From NCBI GenBank assembly GCA_034440615.1, contig JAOTOM010004870.1, positions 62,001 through 126,000 of the forward strand: a stretch of 64,000 bases of DNA, given 5' to 3'. Below, one piece after another: positions 24,451 through 35,459 of the stretch (position 1 is its first letter; each line of letters starts with the position of its first letter). Origin of the DNA: Ashinkailepas kermadecensis (lineage: Eukaryota > Arthropoda > Thecostraca > Neolepadidae). Under the pieces are notes generated by a model. The model made no database searches, was not told the DNA's origin, and saw only the letters and a list, made by a program, of their open reading frames with translations. The position numbers and the translations under genes were made by a program.

Positions 24451-26394
24451 AAACCTTTAGCCGGGGTGCACTCGAGAATACTGAAGGGGTGGATTTGCTT
24501 GCTCTCAAACAAACGTTTCCTTCCTTGCTCTGCCTTGTCCTCTTAAAGGAGCACCTTGGGGGAAAAAATTCCTTGAGCGGTGGACTCAGGCCTTCCATTG
24601 GTGCTTTTTTATCGGTCAATGTGGGAACCCTTCCAAGAGGGGCACATGCCCCAAGTCCCCCAAGTCCCTCTTCTATCCGCCCCTGGAGCACACTTCATGG
24701 AAGATTATACTGCCTTGCCGGTGGCCCAGGTGAAGGACTTGGCCCCTCGTGGTGCATTGCATGGAAGGCGCCTTGTACATCACTTTCATGGGGAGAGGCA
24801 TGGCTCCCTTGGTCCCCTGAAGCAGCCACTGATGAGACCTATGCATTGTCGCATGATGTGATCTGAATTGTGTACCTGATGTCCCCAGCGGTTCGTTAAT
24901 ACTTCGTACATAGTGCAGGGCACTGTGGTTTCTTGTTGGTTTCTTATTTCATTCTATCATGGATGCCTTATTTTTTTCTGATCACGCGGATATTTATTTC
25001 ATGGTCATGGACAGAGTGGGATAGGAAGATGAATTGTTTAAAAGCAGGACATAACAGCTTGCAAAATTATTCCTGCCTGGGCGAAGAGTCGCAGGCAAGG
25101 GGAGGGGCCGGTGGTCTGTCCCTCCCCCGCACCTTAGGATTAAAAAGTACACTAAATCAAACAAAACATTTTGATATTTTCCCAAGTAAAACCGGTATTT
25201 TCAGCTCGCTTCGCGAGCTGAAGTTGGTGTTCGTTTCATCACATTTTCGGATCATACCTCACCTTCAGAACATTTTCGCTACACCCCTATCTGAGTGTAA
25301 TTTCCCGACGAAATTATGCAAGTTCAGAACTGAAACTGCCACACTGTGTATGGATTACGAGATTTTCAAGCTTAACTACTTCGGTCGGAGGATCTCAGCA
25401 TTGCGCATAAGGGTAGGTCAATGGTGGATCCAGGATCCAGATCCAGGACAGGGCGTGCATCATTTTCTTGGAAGTGCGCCAATGTGAAAGTCCTCTGAGG
25501 TGCGCTTTCGGCTGAAATTTCATTGAGCGCGTGGGGAGGGTGCACTCAGCCGTGTTTCGTTTTACTGACGTCCTTAACCTCCAAGGGCGCGCCGTTCCTC
25601 TCAGAGGAGCGCCTTTGGTTGAAATATCCTTTGAGCGGGGTGGGTATCACTGTAGTGTGCACGGACGGACGCCTTTTCCCAGTAAGAGGGGCACAAACTT
25701 CTCATGGGGAAGGGTGCCCCTGATGTCCTCCCTGTATCTGCTCCTGGGGAAGATGCCCTCTAAAAGTACGCACAACGCACATGGTGCCTGCAGAGAAGCC
25801 ATGCCGATATCAGACATATCTTATCTTGAGCCAAACAACAGACACTGTCCTAACCATAAACCATGAAAAAAGAACAGTAATACGAGAAAAGATCGTCGCC
25901 CATCGGTGAGCAAGCATTAGCATACTCCACATTGGTCAAGCAATGCTCATCAAGCCACGTTGCAATAACATCATCTCATTGACTAATTGAAAGGTGTCGC
26001 ACATGCACGGGAATGTTTAAATCGCACGAAGGAGGATTCTCTGTAAAATTTCCTCCTTATATATTCCTGTTTCGGAATTCCACGGCTGGGAGCCAACGCC
26101 CTCAATTTAGAAACACAGCCAACTCCCAGGTCTTTAAATGGTCACTGGAATATTACGCGCAAAGCTATTGAAATCCGGCATCAACAACCTCCCATTACAT
26201 ACTTCCGACGGTAGCGGGCCATAGTTTGCTGACTCCGGCATCACAGTCGCCTGCAATGCCATCTGGTGGCTGAAATTCCGTGTTGTCTCCAATTATCCAA
26301 TGTTCGATTCATTCCTTCATTTCCTGCCCCTTTTGTCCCCCCCTCCATTCGGTGCGCCACTGTATCTGACCCGTGCAGGGTTGGATTTGTGCCT
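24451..26394. other. Unassigned; several transposon-end motifs
   Basis: Stretches with CCGCCCCTGG (about 24.69 kb), GGTGGATCCAGGATCCAG (about 25.42 kb) and repeated GGCGC-type blocks look like decayed DNA-element ends. The 184-residue frame at 24933-25487 shows no family motif. Confidence 0.35.
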
Positions 26395-26399
26395 TGCAG

Positions 26400-27190
26400 T
26401 CTTGGATTTTTCAGAGGATCCTTCATTGACGATATCATCGTCTTCAGTAACACTTTTGAGGAACTTGTGCAGCACTTAGAAATAGTGTTTGACCGACAGC
26501 GAAAAGCAAATCTTAGGTTGAAAATTTCAAAATGTGACTTCATATCTGAGAAACTGAATTACCTCGGACATGTTGTTTCCAATGGAGGAATATCAGTAAA
26601 TCCAGAGAAAGTCCAAGTCGTACAGTCGATGCCAGCCCTGACTACGGTCCGTCAGGTCAGAAGCTTTCTAGGCATGACTTCCTATTACCGAAAGTACGTT
26701 CCCGAAATTTAGCAAAGTTGCAAGACCCCTAACGGCCAGGACAAAGAAAAATGCAAAATGTACATGGACCCCCGAAGCGCAACAGGTTTTTGACACGTTG
26801 AAGCATAGTTTAGTCACAGCCCCAGTGTTCGCTTTCCCAGACATCTCCAAGCCTTTCAAGTTGCATACCGACGCGTTCCAGTACGCTCTAGGCGCTGTGC
26901 TTACTCAAGAACAGGATGGTCAGGACCGAGTCATACAGTATGTGTCGCATCAATTTTCAGATGCACAATAAAAATGGCCAACCATCGAACGCGAGGCTTA
27001 CGCAATTATTTACAGTTTAGGTAAATTTCGCCATATTGTAGTAGGAACGCAACTGACCGCGCACACAATTCACAAGCCGTTGAAACACCTATTCACAAAT
27101 TAAATGAAAACTCGCGCATACAACGTTGAGCTATCATGTTAGGCGAATACGAATGCAAAATAGAATAAATTTCGGGAATCCAAAACTACA
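26400..27190 (+). pseudogene. gypsy pol: end of reverse transcriptase and RNase H
   Basis: 26400-26712 encodes the second half of a Ty3/gypsy reverse transcriptase, beginning at FIDDIIVFSNT (catalytic YxDD equivalent at about 26422) and continuing through NYLGHVVS and RSFLGMTSYYRKYV. A stop at 26710 breaks the frame. RNase H follows in another frame (about 26860-27060), with HTDAFQYALGAVL, an in-frame TAA near 26969 and EREAYAII. A frame-breaking stop follows near 27100. The catalytic residues are largely present, but the gene cannot make one protein. Confidence 0.85.
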
Positions 27191-27550
27191 CTGCCGATGT
27201 GATGTCACGCCTCGCGAGTACGCCTCGCGAACACGCCTACAGCCGGAGACTTAGCAGACAATGAACACTTAGATTGGAAAGGCCCAGCTGAAGAAATTAA
27301 CGTCGTCGATAATGCATACCAGTCGGAATCCGATTCAGAGGCGGAATAGATGATACCCGCCCAGACGAACAACACAAACCCCGCGTTGCCTAGCCTACCC
27401 GACCTCAAACAGGCGCAATTAGCAGATGAAGAACTGGAGATCATTATATTGGAACTACAAATAAAATGCTTTATGTATGGCTAGATACTGTATAGAAGGT
27501 GAATTATTATACCATTTAGAAAAGGTACAAAAACGCGCACGCAAACTCGA

Positions 27551-28400
27551 ATGCAACTGATGCTGCCCCTTCCCTTCAGGAAACCAGTGTTAGAGTGCAT
27601 GCACGATGGCTTTTTCGGAGGACATTTTGGAATTGAGAACACTATCGACAAAGTAGCAAAATCATATTATTGGACAACCATGCTAAAAGACGTGAAGCAA
27701 TACGTACCGACTTGTGAAACTTATAACAGGAGAAAACTCAGGAAAGAGAGGCGTCCCATGCAAGACATGCCGATGCCTCGATACCCAATTGACATTATTG
27801 GTATCGACACTTGTGGCCCATTTCCTATTTCGGACAGCGGTAACCGTTACGTCTGCACGATTGTGGCCCACTTCAGTGGATGGCCAGAAACTTGGGCTAT
27901 GCCAGAGAAATCCGCGGAAACCATTGCTCAATTAATCTTGAAAGGATTCCTGCCCCGACACGGTTGTCCCAACATGCTACTCAGTGATCAGGGCACAGAA
28001 TATTGCAACGCTATTATATATTTAGTGTGCAAGGAATTGGGAGTAACGAAACTCCGTACATCAAGTTATCACGCTCAAACTAATGGCTAAACCGAGAGGT
28101 TTCATAAAACCTTGCACGAAATGATCTCCAAACATATTAGCGAAAACCAAAGTCAATGGGATCAAGTTCTAGACCATTGCTTAGCCCCTTAACGAGTGAG
28201 CAAGAACGAATCCACGAACCATTATCTTTTTGTCATCATGTACGGAAGAGATGCCCGAGCTCCCATCGACACCTTCCTACAACCTCGTGTTCGTTACGCA
28301 GGAGAGGATTACGTTGCCCAATCTTTTGAATTTTTACACAACGCTTTCCAGGACGGCAGCAGTTCAAAATCGGCAGCAGTCCCGAGAGCACAACAATGCG
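27551..28400 (+). pseudogene. gypsy pol: integrase
   Basis: The integrase inserts the element's cDNA into the genome. The N-terminal zinc-binding region is visible as HDGFFGGHFG and later CETYN, where a Tyr replaces the expected second Cys. The catalytic core shows IDTCGPFP and LLSDQGTEY, giving the first two acidic residues. A TAA stop falls directly after HAQTNG (about 28088), just upstream of the segment that carries the third. The frame continues afterwards with TERFHKTLHEMI, with another stop near 28190. Type-typical length but inactive. Confidence 0.85.
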
Positions 28401-28790
28401 TAAAATGACCGGAATGCTCAAGCGTCTTCCGTCAAGCAAGGAGACACCATCTCTTACAACGACCCCTCTCAGTCAAACCAGGGGAGTCGACAAAATGTAC
28501 ATTGTTCTGGAAGCCCCACTTTAGAATCATCTAAAAAATAGGCAACGAAAATTATGTGATCAAAAACATGGTGAATGGAAAAATCAATTTGTACATTCAG
28601 AGAACTTGAGACCCCGCAACATTGACGATATATGGAATAGGACATATGAGTCCGTACGACGACCAGTTCAGGTAAGTACGAGACCGGAGGAGGAGCCACT
28701 CCGCCACCAGCCGCTACACGCAGCTAAGCTCCCCTTAATGATCGCCTCTGGTACGACCAGCGTCAGTTACCATGCGAGGATACGCAGCCC

Positions 28791-29312
28791 ATGGCGGCCG
28801 GAGATGGTTACAGAACCACGGAACAGGGATATGGCGAAATCCCACCATTCCCTGCGGACCCTTCGAAGGTTGATTTGCCTCAAGCTAATCACCCATCACT
28901 GTTAACGGACAGAGAAGGGAGTGCGAGACAAACACAACCGCAACTGAACAGTGAGTATTTCCGCACGCAACCTACTCACCGTTACGATTTACGTTCACGG
29001 AAGCCACTAACGGATTATTCGCGGCAGAACGAAGGGTTACGGCTTGGTCAGTTTATGGACTCTCCAGCCAACGAACGGAAACGCAGGAACGAAACGGATA
29101 ACGAAGAAGTTTTGACACAGGAAAAACTACCTCGCCTACAGTCCGAATCCCGATGTTCATCCCCAGAGGTGAACATCGCGAACGTGCAAACCTTCGCAAA
29201 TAATCGATGTTCCCAGAGTAGAACGTCATCGGATCTGTTGCTTGATCGTCGCATGTTGTTTACGATAGTTGATGCCATCATAAGCAATCTCTTCTGTTTC
29301 AGTGCACAATGA
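28791..29312 (+). pseudogene. gypsy pol C-terminal tail
   Basis: A 173-residue hydrophilic frame containing THRYDLRSRKP, the Y-x-L-R-S-R signature usual at the C-terminus of gypsy-type Pol. It runs up to the env start (overlap of about 4 bases at 29309-29312), the arrangement expected when env is expressed from a spliced message. 28430-28790 between integrase and this frame is too decayed to assign. Confidence 0.65.
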
Positions 29313-31183
29313 CTCTCGGGATGAGCTGGATAATTCTTGGCTGGATCATATTTGTTCACGGGGAAAATGACACCCTCCCCGAATTGCCGCACGGGACCCC
29401 GGACACCTCTTCATACCCTTAGGAAAAACGTACTCCATCTACAGTTCCTGGGCCATGACCGTCTCAATCCCCATGACCCCGTACGGCACCCAGATAGCGC
29501 ACATTCATGACGCCATTCACGTACTCTCCAAATTATCCCGCTCCCTCGCAAACCGCCATTTCGGCTTAGGAAATCTTACCCAAACCACGGAATCCATGTT
29601 CGCGACTAACGTGAACAGAACTAACTGGGAAATTGACCTACTCGAGCATGACACTAATGACATATCCGCCACCTATCGCGATCTGCTAGATCCTGCACCC
29701 CATACACGATCGCTTCGTCAGAAAAGAGGACTAATTAACGGCATAGGGAACGCATTATCATATCTGTTTGGCACCGCTACCGAATCCGAGATCGACCATG
29801 TGCAAAATAGCATCGAATTGATAAACAACAAGGAAATCGCGATGACTCATCTATTCAATGGTACCTTACATGTCCTGAACCAGACAGCCATATCCACCAC
29901 ACAAAATCGGCGGCCCTTAATTAACGTCAACAAAGCCCCACGCGTCTTGTGACGCACGATTGATAAATTTTACACCAAGGCCCAATCCCAAAATCGCAGT
30001 CCTTTCGCATTGATCTCCCTGACCTACATAGAAGACAACATTAACCAGGTGACCCAGACCCTTCATCACCTACATTTTGAACTAAGTAGCTTAACTACCA
30101 AATTGGCCCTAGCGCAAGCCGGAATTTTACATTCACAGGTATTATCCGCTTCACAGTTCGCGCGGTTGCTACGTAAAATACAAAAAGCCCTCCCGACGAA
30201 CTTTGCACAGCCATTTCCCACATCTGGCAAAAGCGAGTACATAAGGATAATGAAAACAAAATTAGTTCGTACCGAATGGGCATTCTATGTCATATTCTAC
30301 ATTCCGCTACTACATGTTCTTCGTGCATTCGATATATTCCGCATCTTCCCGTACCTGGTACCTCACGGTTCACACAACATTTCCCTAGGTTATCTGCCAT
30401 CCGAATCGGAATATTTGCTCGTTTCCGAGAACCGACAACTTTACATGCAGCTCGATAAGCTTAACAAAGAAACCTGTGTCCTCGCGAACCAACCCTTTTG
30501 TGACCTACACGAACCCGCTTACTCCACGGTTGCTTCCACCGCATGTGTCGTCGCTTTATTCCGCAATGATACGTTCGCGCTCACGCTCGTTGCTCGCCTG
30601 TCGCTCATCCAACCAACAACGAACCCAATGCCAATTGTCACGATCAAGGGCAATGGTTGATGGTTTCCAGCAATCCATTCCAGGTGACCATGTCCTGTGC
30701 CACTGCCTCAACCAGTAGAACCCTCACCATTATCCGCACCACCGACATTCTCTTCCTGGGAAGTGAATGCTCAGCCACAGTGGATACCTTTTACCTCCCA
30801 CCTCATTATGCTAGAGCTACCCATCTCGAACTACCCCCTTTCGATGCCCAAACTCTCTTGGCCAACAACACGATACTCATATGGCGTCCTCGTTTGTGAC
30901 GGTGCCTTCATCGAATAACCACATTGTATGTCGCGGATCTTTCCGCTATTCACATCGACGGCATCTCCGCTTCTACCTATTTCGATTATATCGAAACGAA
31001 ACCTTTGGAACGCACACGGGACCATCTCCCCTCTGCCTACAATCGCTCTTGGCTTTTGATTTTGTCCCTAGGTGTATTCTCCGCCGTCATTTTGGTTCTA
31101 TGTGTCAAAGTATGCTGCCTCGGACGGCGTTTCGCGTACAGCTTCCCCGATTCACCCCGTATTACGTCAGGATCCCACCGTTG
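29309..31183 (+). pseudogene. env-like (F-type envelope) gene relic
   Basis: An ATG at 29309 starts a hydrophobic signal-peptide-like stretch (MSWIILGWIIFVHG) that stops near 29420. The body is in other frames: 29455-29952 holds a basic cleavage site RSLRQKRG (about 29707) followed by a hydrophobic GLINGIGNALSYLFG segment, and 30010-30660 and 30657-30899 continue a Cys-containing ectodomain. 30924-31184 ends with a membrane anchor (about 31062-31135) and a short basic tail. At least three frame breaks are present. The cleavage-site, fusion-segment and anchor order matches the F-like envelopes of insect errantiviruses. It is broken and is described only as seen. Confidence 0.75.
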
Positions 31184-31880
31184 AACCAGCCATAGAATTA
31201 CTGCAGCCAGGTCAGTATCACCGGTCAGTCCTATCACCGGTCAGTGGAACAGATTTCGAAGCCTGCACAGTCGGACGAGACGGAATCTTACCCGGCTACA
31301 CCCCCGCCCGTCATGGCGACAGCGGCACCACGAACCACCGTGCCACCGAATCGACAGATTTGATCGGTTGCGCCTTTCGAGCGCAATCCGTTCTTTCCCT
31401 CCCGCGACACGAAATCGATGTGAGGCCCACATCGCCATCCCCTCCACTACGAATGCACCCCGCCAGCGTCCGAGCACGATGTTCGTTCGTGTTAAGACGT
31501 GCGAACGCAGCCGACGTCGCAGTCGTCCCGTTCGCCGCCGCAGTGACCTCGAGTGCCCGATGCGGTGACCGAGTGTAACCGCCGCAGTGACCTCGTGTGT
31601 CCGCTACAGTGACCGCGTATGCCCGCCGCGTGTGTGTGTTTTGCCGTCCACGCATCAGATGTTCCTGTGTGTGTTCTTGCCTTGAGTGTGAATATTTTGC
31701 CTGTCGGCCACTCATTGGAAGCCGTTCTTGTCCCTTCAGGGACACCCCGGTGTCCGACTACATGTGCTGTATAATTCACGGACTTTCGTTCATGACTCGG
31801 TTCGTCCCCCATTGTAGCCCTTCGACCTTTTGGCGCCTGTTTCCCGCAATTTTGTCCTACGTACTAAAATGCTCCCTTTA
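31184..31880. other. Element 3' untranslated region
   Basis: Lies between the env relic and the polypurine tract. GC-rich open frames on both strands (31072-31578, 31311-31745) carry no motif. CAGTGACC-type repeats occur around 31540-31610. Confidence 0.45.
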
Positions 31881-31897
31881 AGTGGTAGGGGAGGTAT
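31881..31897 (+). promoter_or_regulatory. Polypurine tract
   Basis: AGTGGTAGGGGAGGTAT, purine-rich and directly before the TG of the LTR. It serves as the plus-strand primer in LTR retroelements. Confidence 0.7.
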
Positions 31898-32531
31898 TGT
31901 GGCAACCACGCTTCCCACCACACTCCCCAGCCAGGCCACGGACACACATTTCGTGACCGACCTCCACACGGGAACGCTGTCGAAGCCGAGCTCCGCTCGG
32001 CGATGATATACGCTGACAGTCCGTATAAACATTCTCTGCACAATCCAGCACATTATTACAATTAAGCGTGTACGATCGCGCATTCCAAGTAGGCCATCTG
32101 TCACCTGCAAGCTGTCGAAATGCGGGCCTCTGAAAGATCATATAAACACACACGGCAAAACTCATCACTTCCATTACAGACGCTGAAAGCCACACAAACC
32201 CGGTGCGCGTCGGCCATCTTATTCGAATATACACCGACATTCAATTACCAACATGCGTTGCACGTTTGCCTTCACCTCTGCAGAGGTCAGCGTGCAGGCT
32301 TTTTCCAGTGCTATATACATAGTTAAATAAATACCCCGGGACAGGACCATCGACAGGGCAGACCATCACCAGACGCCGAGCTGCTAGCAACGTTCCCGCC
32401 GAACACCAGACGGTGACTACCTCTTCGTGATCCGTCTTGGCTTGGGGACGGACCGAGTGCCGACGAACTAAGGGCTGGGGTTTCGGACATTCTCTGGTCA
32501 TCTCACGTGTGCTTGCGCGTGCATCATAACA
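31898..32531 (+). mobile_element. 3' LTR of the gypsy element
   Basis: Starts TGTGGCAACC right after the polypurine tract and ends near CATCATAACA, giving TG...CA ends and about 634 bp. It contains an AATAAA-type signal (about 32325-32332). The right end is inferred, because no second LTR is present in the window for comparison. Confidence 0.65.
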
Positions 32532-32633
32532 AATAATAACGAGGTTCCTAGCTTATCACCGCTGCGTTTCGAGGAGTGAAGGCGAGGAATGAACCGTCGC
32601 GGCTAACAGTATGCCTCTTCGACATCGTCTCAC

Positions 32634-32789
32634 CAACAAGCAGAGATAACCCGGCTGTCTCTATCGAAGGCGAGGTCTCTATGATTCGCCGAGGTCTCTA
32701 TCGAAGGCGCAGTTGTAATTCTCCTTGGCGAAACCATCGATGCACTCGCAAACACCGCAGCGTGCTCAGGTCGAGTGAACGTCGTAAGT
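32634..32789 (-). pseudogene. EB-like module exon, decayed copy
   Basis: Minus strand: acceptor TTGATTTTCAG ends just before 32789, and a donor-like GTGAGA follows 32634. The translated module keeps CGVCECIDGF and a Cys ten residues later (C-x-C-x10-C). A TGA replaces the first Cys codon and a TAG falls where the fifth Cys belongs. A CTCTATCGAAGGCG duplication lengthens it. Its flank to about 33083 matches the intron flank of the copies at 33.5 and 41.5 kb, so it is a duplicate of them and the most degraded. Confidence 0.7.
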
Positions 32790-33083
32790 CTGAAAATCAA
32801 GCCAGTTCGTGTTGTATTGCATTGTCACAGCTATCAACCAGATCCAGAAAATGGCCGTTCCATGGTCACCGGTCTTGCCAAAAATAATAAAATACAAGAG
32901 CATTGTGAAAAAAACCGACGTAAGCATGAACAATAGGCACACGGCGCGACCATCTAGTAGATGATGCATAAAAGCACAGGCAACATAGACGGTGGTGCAA
33001 CATGCATAGAGCAACACACATGCGGGCACCCCGACTAGATCGTGTCGCCTGAGACATAGCTGCTGAACAAAATACCGTTTCCG
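32634..33083 (-). repeat. Segmental duplication, copy 1 (partial)
   Basis: The exon plus about 290 bp of upstream intron are homologous to 33440-33870 and 41471-41910. Homology ends near AAAATACCGTTTCC, next to a duplicated CCGTTAAGGT. Confidence 0.8.
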
Positions 33084-33096
33084 TTAAGGTCCGTTA

Positions 33097-33175
33097 AGGT
33101 CATCAAGCCATGAAATCCTAAATTGCTCAGACTTAATAAGAGCCACAGGGCCCATCTGGGTTAAGAATGTAAAGT
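33097..33175 (-). mobile_element. CR1-like LINE 3'-end remnant
   Basis: The reverse complement matches the terminal part of the CR1-like LINE at about 49.99-50.03 kb (AACCCAGATGGGCCC then CTGTGGCTCTTATTAAG). It is shared with the 41.1-kb copy, so it was inserted before the duplication. Confidence 0.7.
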
Positions 33176-33439
33176 GAAGATACTATAAGACGGGGCAAAA
33201 AGATAATCAGCACCCAAACCAATACCACATCCTCAATTCTGCATTTCTGCTTCAAGGTCACTTGAAACTAACCCATTTAGGTCTCTTTCCTCTTCAATAA
33301 CATCCAGTTCCCTGCCTCCCATTGTATATCTGAAAGTCTCACTTCCGGAACCCAGATGGGCCCTTAGAATAGAGTCATACACTTTTCATGGTTGAAAGAC
33401 ATCTGTCATTGACCAGTCCACTTCTGTCACGTGACTTAC

Positions 33440-33571
33440 CAAGCACTGAGAGTCGACAATGCAATCTTAGCTGAAGACTCTTTCGGGGTAGCAGATGTCA
33501 TTATCCGTCACGAAACCATAGTTGCACTCGCAAATACCGGAGGATGTGCAGGTCGAGTCAGCGTGGTGAGC
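33440..33571 (-). pseudogene. EB-like module exon with internal stop
   Basis: Minus strand, 132 bp, phase 0 at both ends; acceptor TTTGCTTTCAG and donor GTAAGT are intact. The module reads C-x5-C-x-C-x10-C-x9-C-x5-C with GICECNYGF and DSQCL, but codon 35 is TAA where the 41.5-kb copy has GAA. Splice sites and Cys codons are preserved despite the stop, so it is either a recent pseudo-exon or a terminal exon giving a shortened product. Its flanks duplicate those at 41.5 kb. Confidence 0.75.
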
Positions 33572-34172
33572 CTGAAAGCAAAGCCAGGTCGTATTGTATT
33601 GAATTGTCACCGCTATCAGACCAGATCCAGAAAATGGCCGTTCCATGGTCACCAGTCTTGCCAGAAATAATAAAATAGGAGAGCATAATGAAAAAGACAG
33701 GCGTACGCATGAAAAATAGGCACACAGCGTGACCACCTTGTACATGATGCATAAAAGCACAGGCGACATAGACGGTGGTGCGACATGCATAGAGCAACAC
33801 ACATGCGGGCACCCCGACTAGATCGTGTCGCCTCAGACATAGCTGCTGAACAAAATACCGTCTCAATTTCCGCTTGAATGCAGACACCGAAGAAGCATTC
33901 AAATCATCCGATGTGGCATGTGTGTTGCATGGTGCACTTGGCCTATATATGACTGTTCGTTTCCCTGGATTTGTCCTGATGTGTGGGAGGTGCAGCACGC
34001 CAGACTGTCTGGTGCAGAGAGACACGACGTCGCAGTTGTGTGCCATCTGTCTGTACAGTGAGATGGACCCTGTTACCAAGTATCTTGTGAAAGAGGCGGC
34101 CGTCATTATACTCGGCGGGGTCAACGGCACATATGCAATGCAGATGACTCGTGAGTAACACCTTTTCGAACC

Positions 34173-34432
34173 AGCCAGCATTGGTCTCGTGGTAGTCAGC
34201 ACTGGTCTCGGGGTGGCTGCACTGGTCTCGGGGTGGCCAGCACTGGTCTCGGGGTGGCTGCACTGGTCTCGGGGTGGTCAGCACTGGTCTCGGGGTGGCT
34301 GCACTGGTCTCGGGGTGGCCAACACTGGTCTCGGGGTGGCTGCACTGGTCTCGGGGTGGCTGCACTGGTCTCGGGGTGGCCAGCACTGGTCTCGGGGTGG
34401 CCAGCACTGGTCTCGGGGTGGCTGCACTGGCA
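34173..34432. repeat. 20/21-bp minisatellite (ACTGGTCTCGGGGTGGC)
   Basis: About twelve units alternate between 20 and 21 bp (GGTCTCGGGGTGGCTGCACT versus ...GGCCAGCACT). A shorter form, about six units, sits at the homologous place in the 42.2-kb duplicate, so the array expanded after or differently from the duplication. Frames through it are artefacts. Confidence 0.92.
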
Positions 34433-34611
34433 GATGCCAAATACTCAGTTCCAACCAGGACTACACAGTTCGTGGACCTTTGGAGTGCGAACATTTTGAG
34501 GGTGAAGGGTGCGAACCGTGGTCGTTGTGGCGAGTGGAAGATGCGAGCACCTGCATGTGCAGTGGTTACATTGCGCCCCCTACCCCACTACCGCAGCCAG
34601 CGGTCACTTCC

Positions 34612-34720
34612 GGTGTGCTACACGGTGCCACATGGTGCTACACGGTGTTACACGGTGCTTGACGGTGCTACATGGTGCTACACGGTGCTACACGGTGCTG
34701 CTCGGTGCTACACTGTGGTC
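34612..34720. repeat. 10-bp minisatellite (CTACACGGTG)
   Basis: About eleven tandem decamers with substitutions, directly downstream of a short plus-strand Cys-rich stretch that I could not assign. Confidence 0.9.
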
Positions 34721-34789
34721 ACACGCATGCCGTATACATTAGTGGGGAATGACTTCATACGCAAGTACGAGGTGAAGCGACTTGGGAGG

Positions 34790-34955
34790 GTAGGGGCTGT
34801 TGACGTACCGAGCACTTAGTTAGTTATTGTGGGTTATGGGCGCGTACCGAGCAATATCGCGTATTGTGAGGGGAGGGGCTGTAGACGCACCGAACACTAT
34901 CGCATCTTGTGAGGGGAGGGGCTGTAGACCTGCCGAGCACGGTGTCGTATTGGAA
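34790..34955. repeat. Junction minisatellite at the 35.0-kb EB-like exon
   Basis: About three irregular units of 45-60 bp with a GAGGGGAGGGGCTGTAGAC core followed by (C/G)(C/A)CCGA(G/A)CAC. On the minus strand the unit spans the exon's last 24 or so bases, the exon-intron boundary and about 25 bases of intron. The array begins at the exon end and extends into the intron. Confidence 0.75.
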
Positions 34956-35060
34956 CAGCTGGCACCCAATTGCAGGTCTTCAAAGCAGGACACAGCTTCC
35001 CTCGGTTCCGTCTTTGCACATACAAGTTCCCAAGCGACAATGAAACGATACATATCGGGC
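34930..35060 (-). pseudogene. EB-like module exon with frameshift
   Basis: Minus strand. Acceptor CGCATTGCAG precedes 35060. The first half reads HCRLGTCMCKDGTEGSCV (C-x4-C-x-C). After a one-base shift the second half reads CFEDLQLGASC then SNTTPCSA, restoring C-x9-C-x5-C. 131 bp is one base short of a phase-0 exon, in line with a single-base deletion. The candidate donor after 34930 (GTCTAC) is weak. Similarity to the other modules is clear from the Cys spacing; it is probably non-functional. Confidence 0.65.
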
Positions 35061-35071
35061 CTGCAATGCGT

Positions 35072-35160
35072 GGTTAGGTTAGGTTAGGTTTGGTTAGGTT
35101 AGGTTAGGTTGGGTTAGGTTGGGTTAGGTTGGGTTAGGTTAGGTTAGGTTGGGTTAGTTT
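35072..35160 (+). repeat. TTAGG-like interstitial telomeric repeat
   Basis: GGTTAGGTTAGG and GGTTGGGTTAGG runs for about 88 bp, starting about 12 bp from the acceptor side of the 35.0-kb EB-like exon. TTAGG is the arthropod telomere unit. Confidence 0.75.
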
Positions 35161-35459
35161 CAGTCCCAGCCAGGTGAGATCACCTTTGTAACGTCACGCG
35201 GCTATTAAGCCAGTCGAGTAACATATCAGCTGACACTGCGTCCCACGGGTGAAGTCCGCTCAATTACCGTGGCTAGATCAGGTGAGCCAGGTCAGATCAG
35301 GTCTGGTCGGTCTGCCGTTTGACCAGGCCAGGCATCATGGACATCAGTCAGATAGTGCCTTTCAATTCCAGTTTGCGTCGGATCAAGTCGGGTCAAGTCA
35401 GATCATATCGAACCATGACAGTGTCGAATTAGGTCACCTAGGGTCAGCTGTGGTCAGCT

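Larger units (their letters stand above)
26395..32531 (+). mobile_element. Ty3/gypsy element with env-like gene, 5'-truncated
   Basis: An LTR retroelement running left to right: the end of reverse transcriptase, RNase H, integrase, a pol tail, an envelope-like gene, a polypurine tract and one LTR. Gag, protease, the first part of reverse transcriptase and the 5' LTR are absent; homology starts abruptly about 30 bases before the FIDD catalytic motif. Numerous stops and frameshifts make it an inactive relic. An env gene with a basic cleavage site followed by a GLINGIGN-type segment places it near insect errantiviruses, whose envelopes belong to the baculovirus F-like class of fusion proteins (family knowledge). 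Described as found only. Confidence 0.85.
33095..34432 (-). repeat. Segmental duplication, copy 2
   Basis: Colinear with 41125-42330 at an offset of about 8.03 kb. It includes a CR1 3'-end remnant, an EB-like exon, intron sequence and a 20/21-bp minisatellite. A 214-residue minus-strand frame (33558-34202) has a long counterpart in the other copy, but this is intron sequence upstream of the splice acceptor and is not a convincing protein. Confidence 0.88.

Noticed and set aside
33558..34202. A 214-residue minus-strand frame conserved in the 41.4-42.2 kb copy
   Set aside because: Conservation is explained by segmental duplication. The frame crosses a good splice acceptor and has no domain, so it is read as intron.
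34440..34610. Plus-strand Cys-rich stretch (LECEHFEGEGCEP, DASTCMCSGYIA) before the 10-bp array
   Set aside because: It looks like a module half and sits beside an array as the EB-like exons do, but the spacing C-x9-C-x5-C is absent and the strand is opposite. Not supported.
35072..35160. Chromosome end suggested by TTAGG-like repeats
   Set aside because: The tract is short, degenerate and interstitial, with unique DNA on both sides. Similar short tracts occur at several places in the window.
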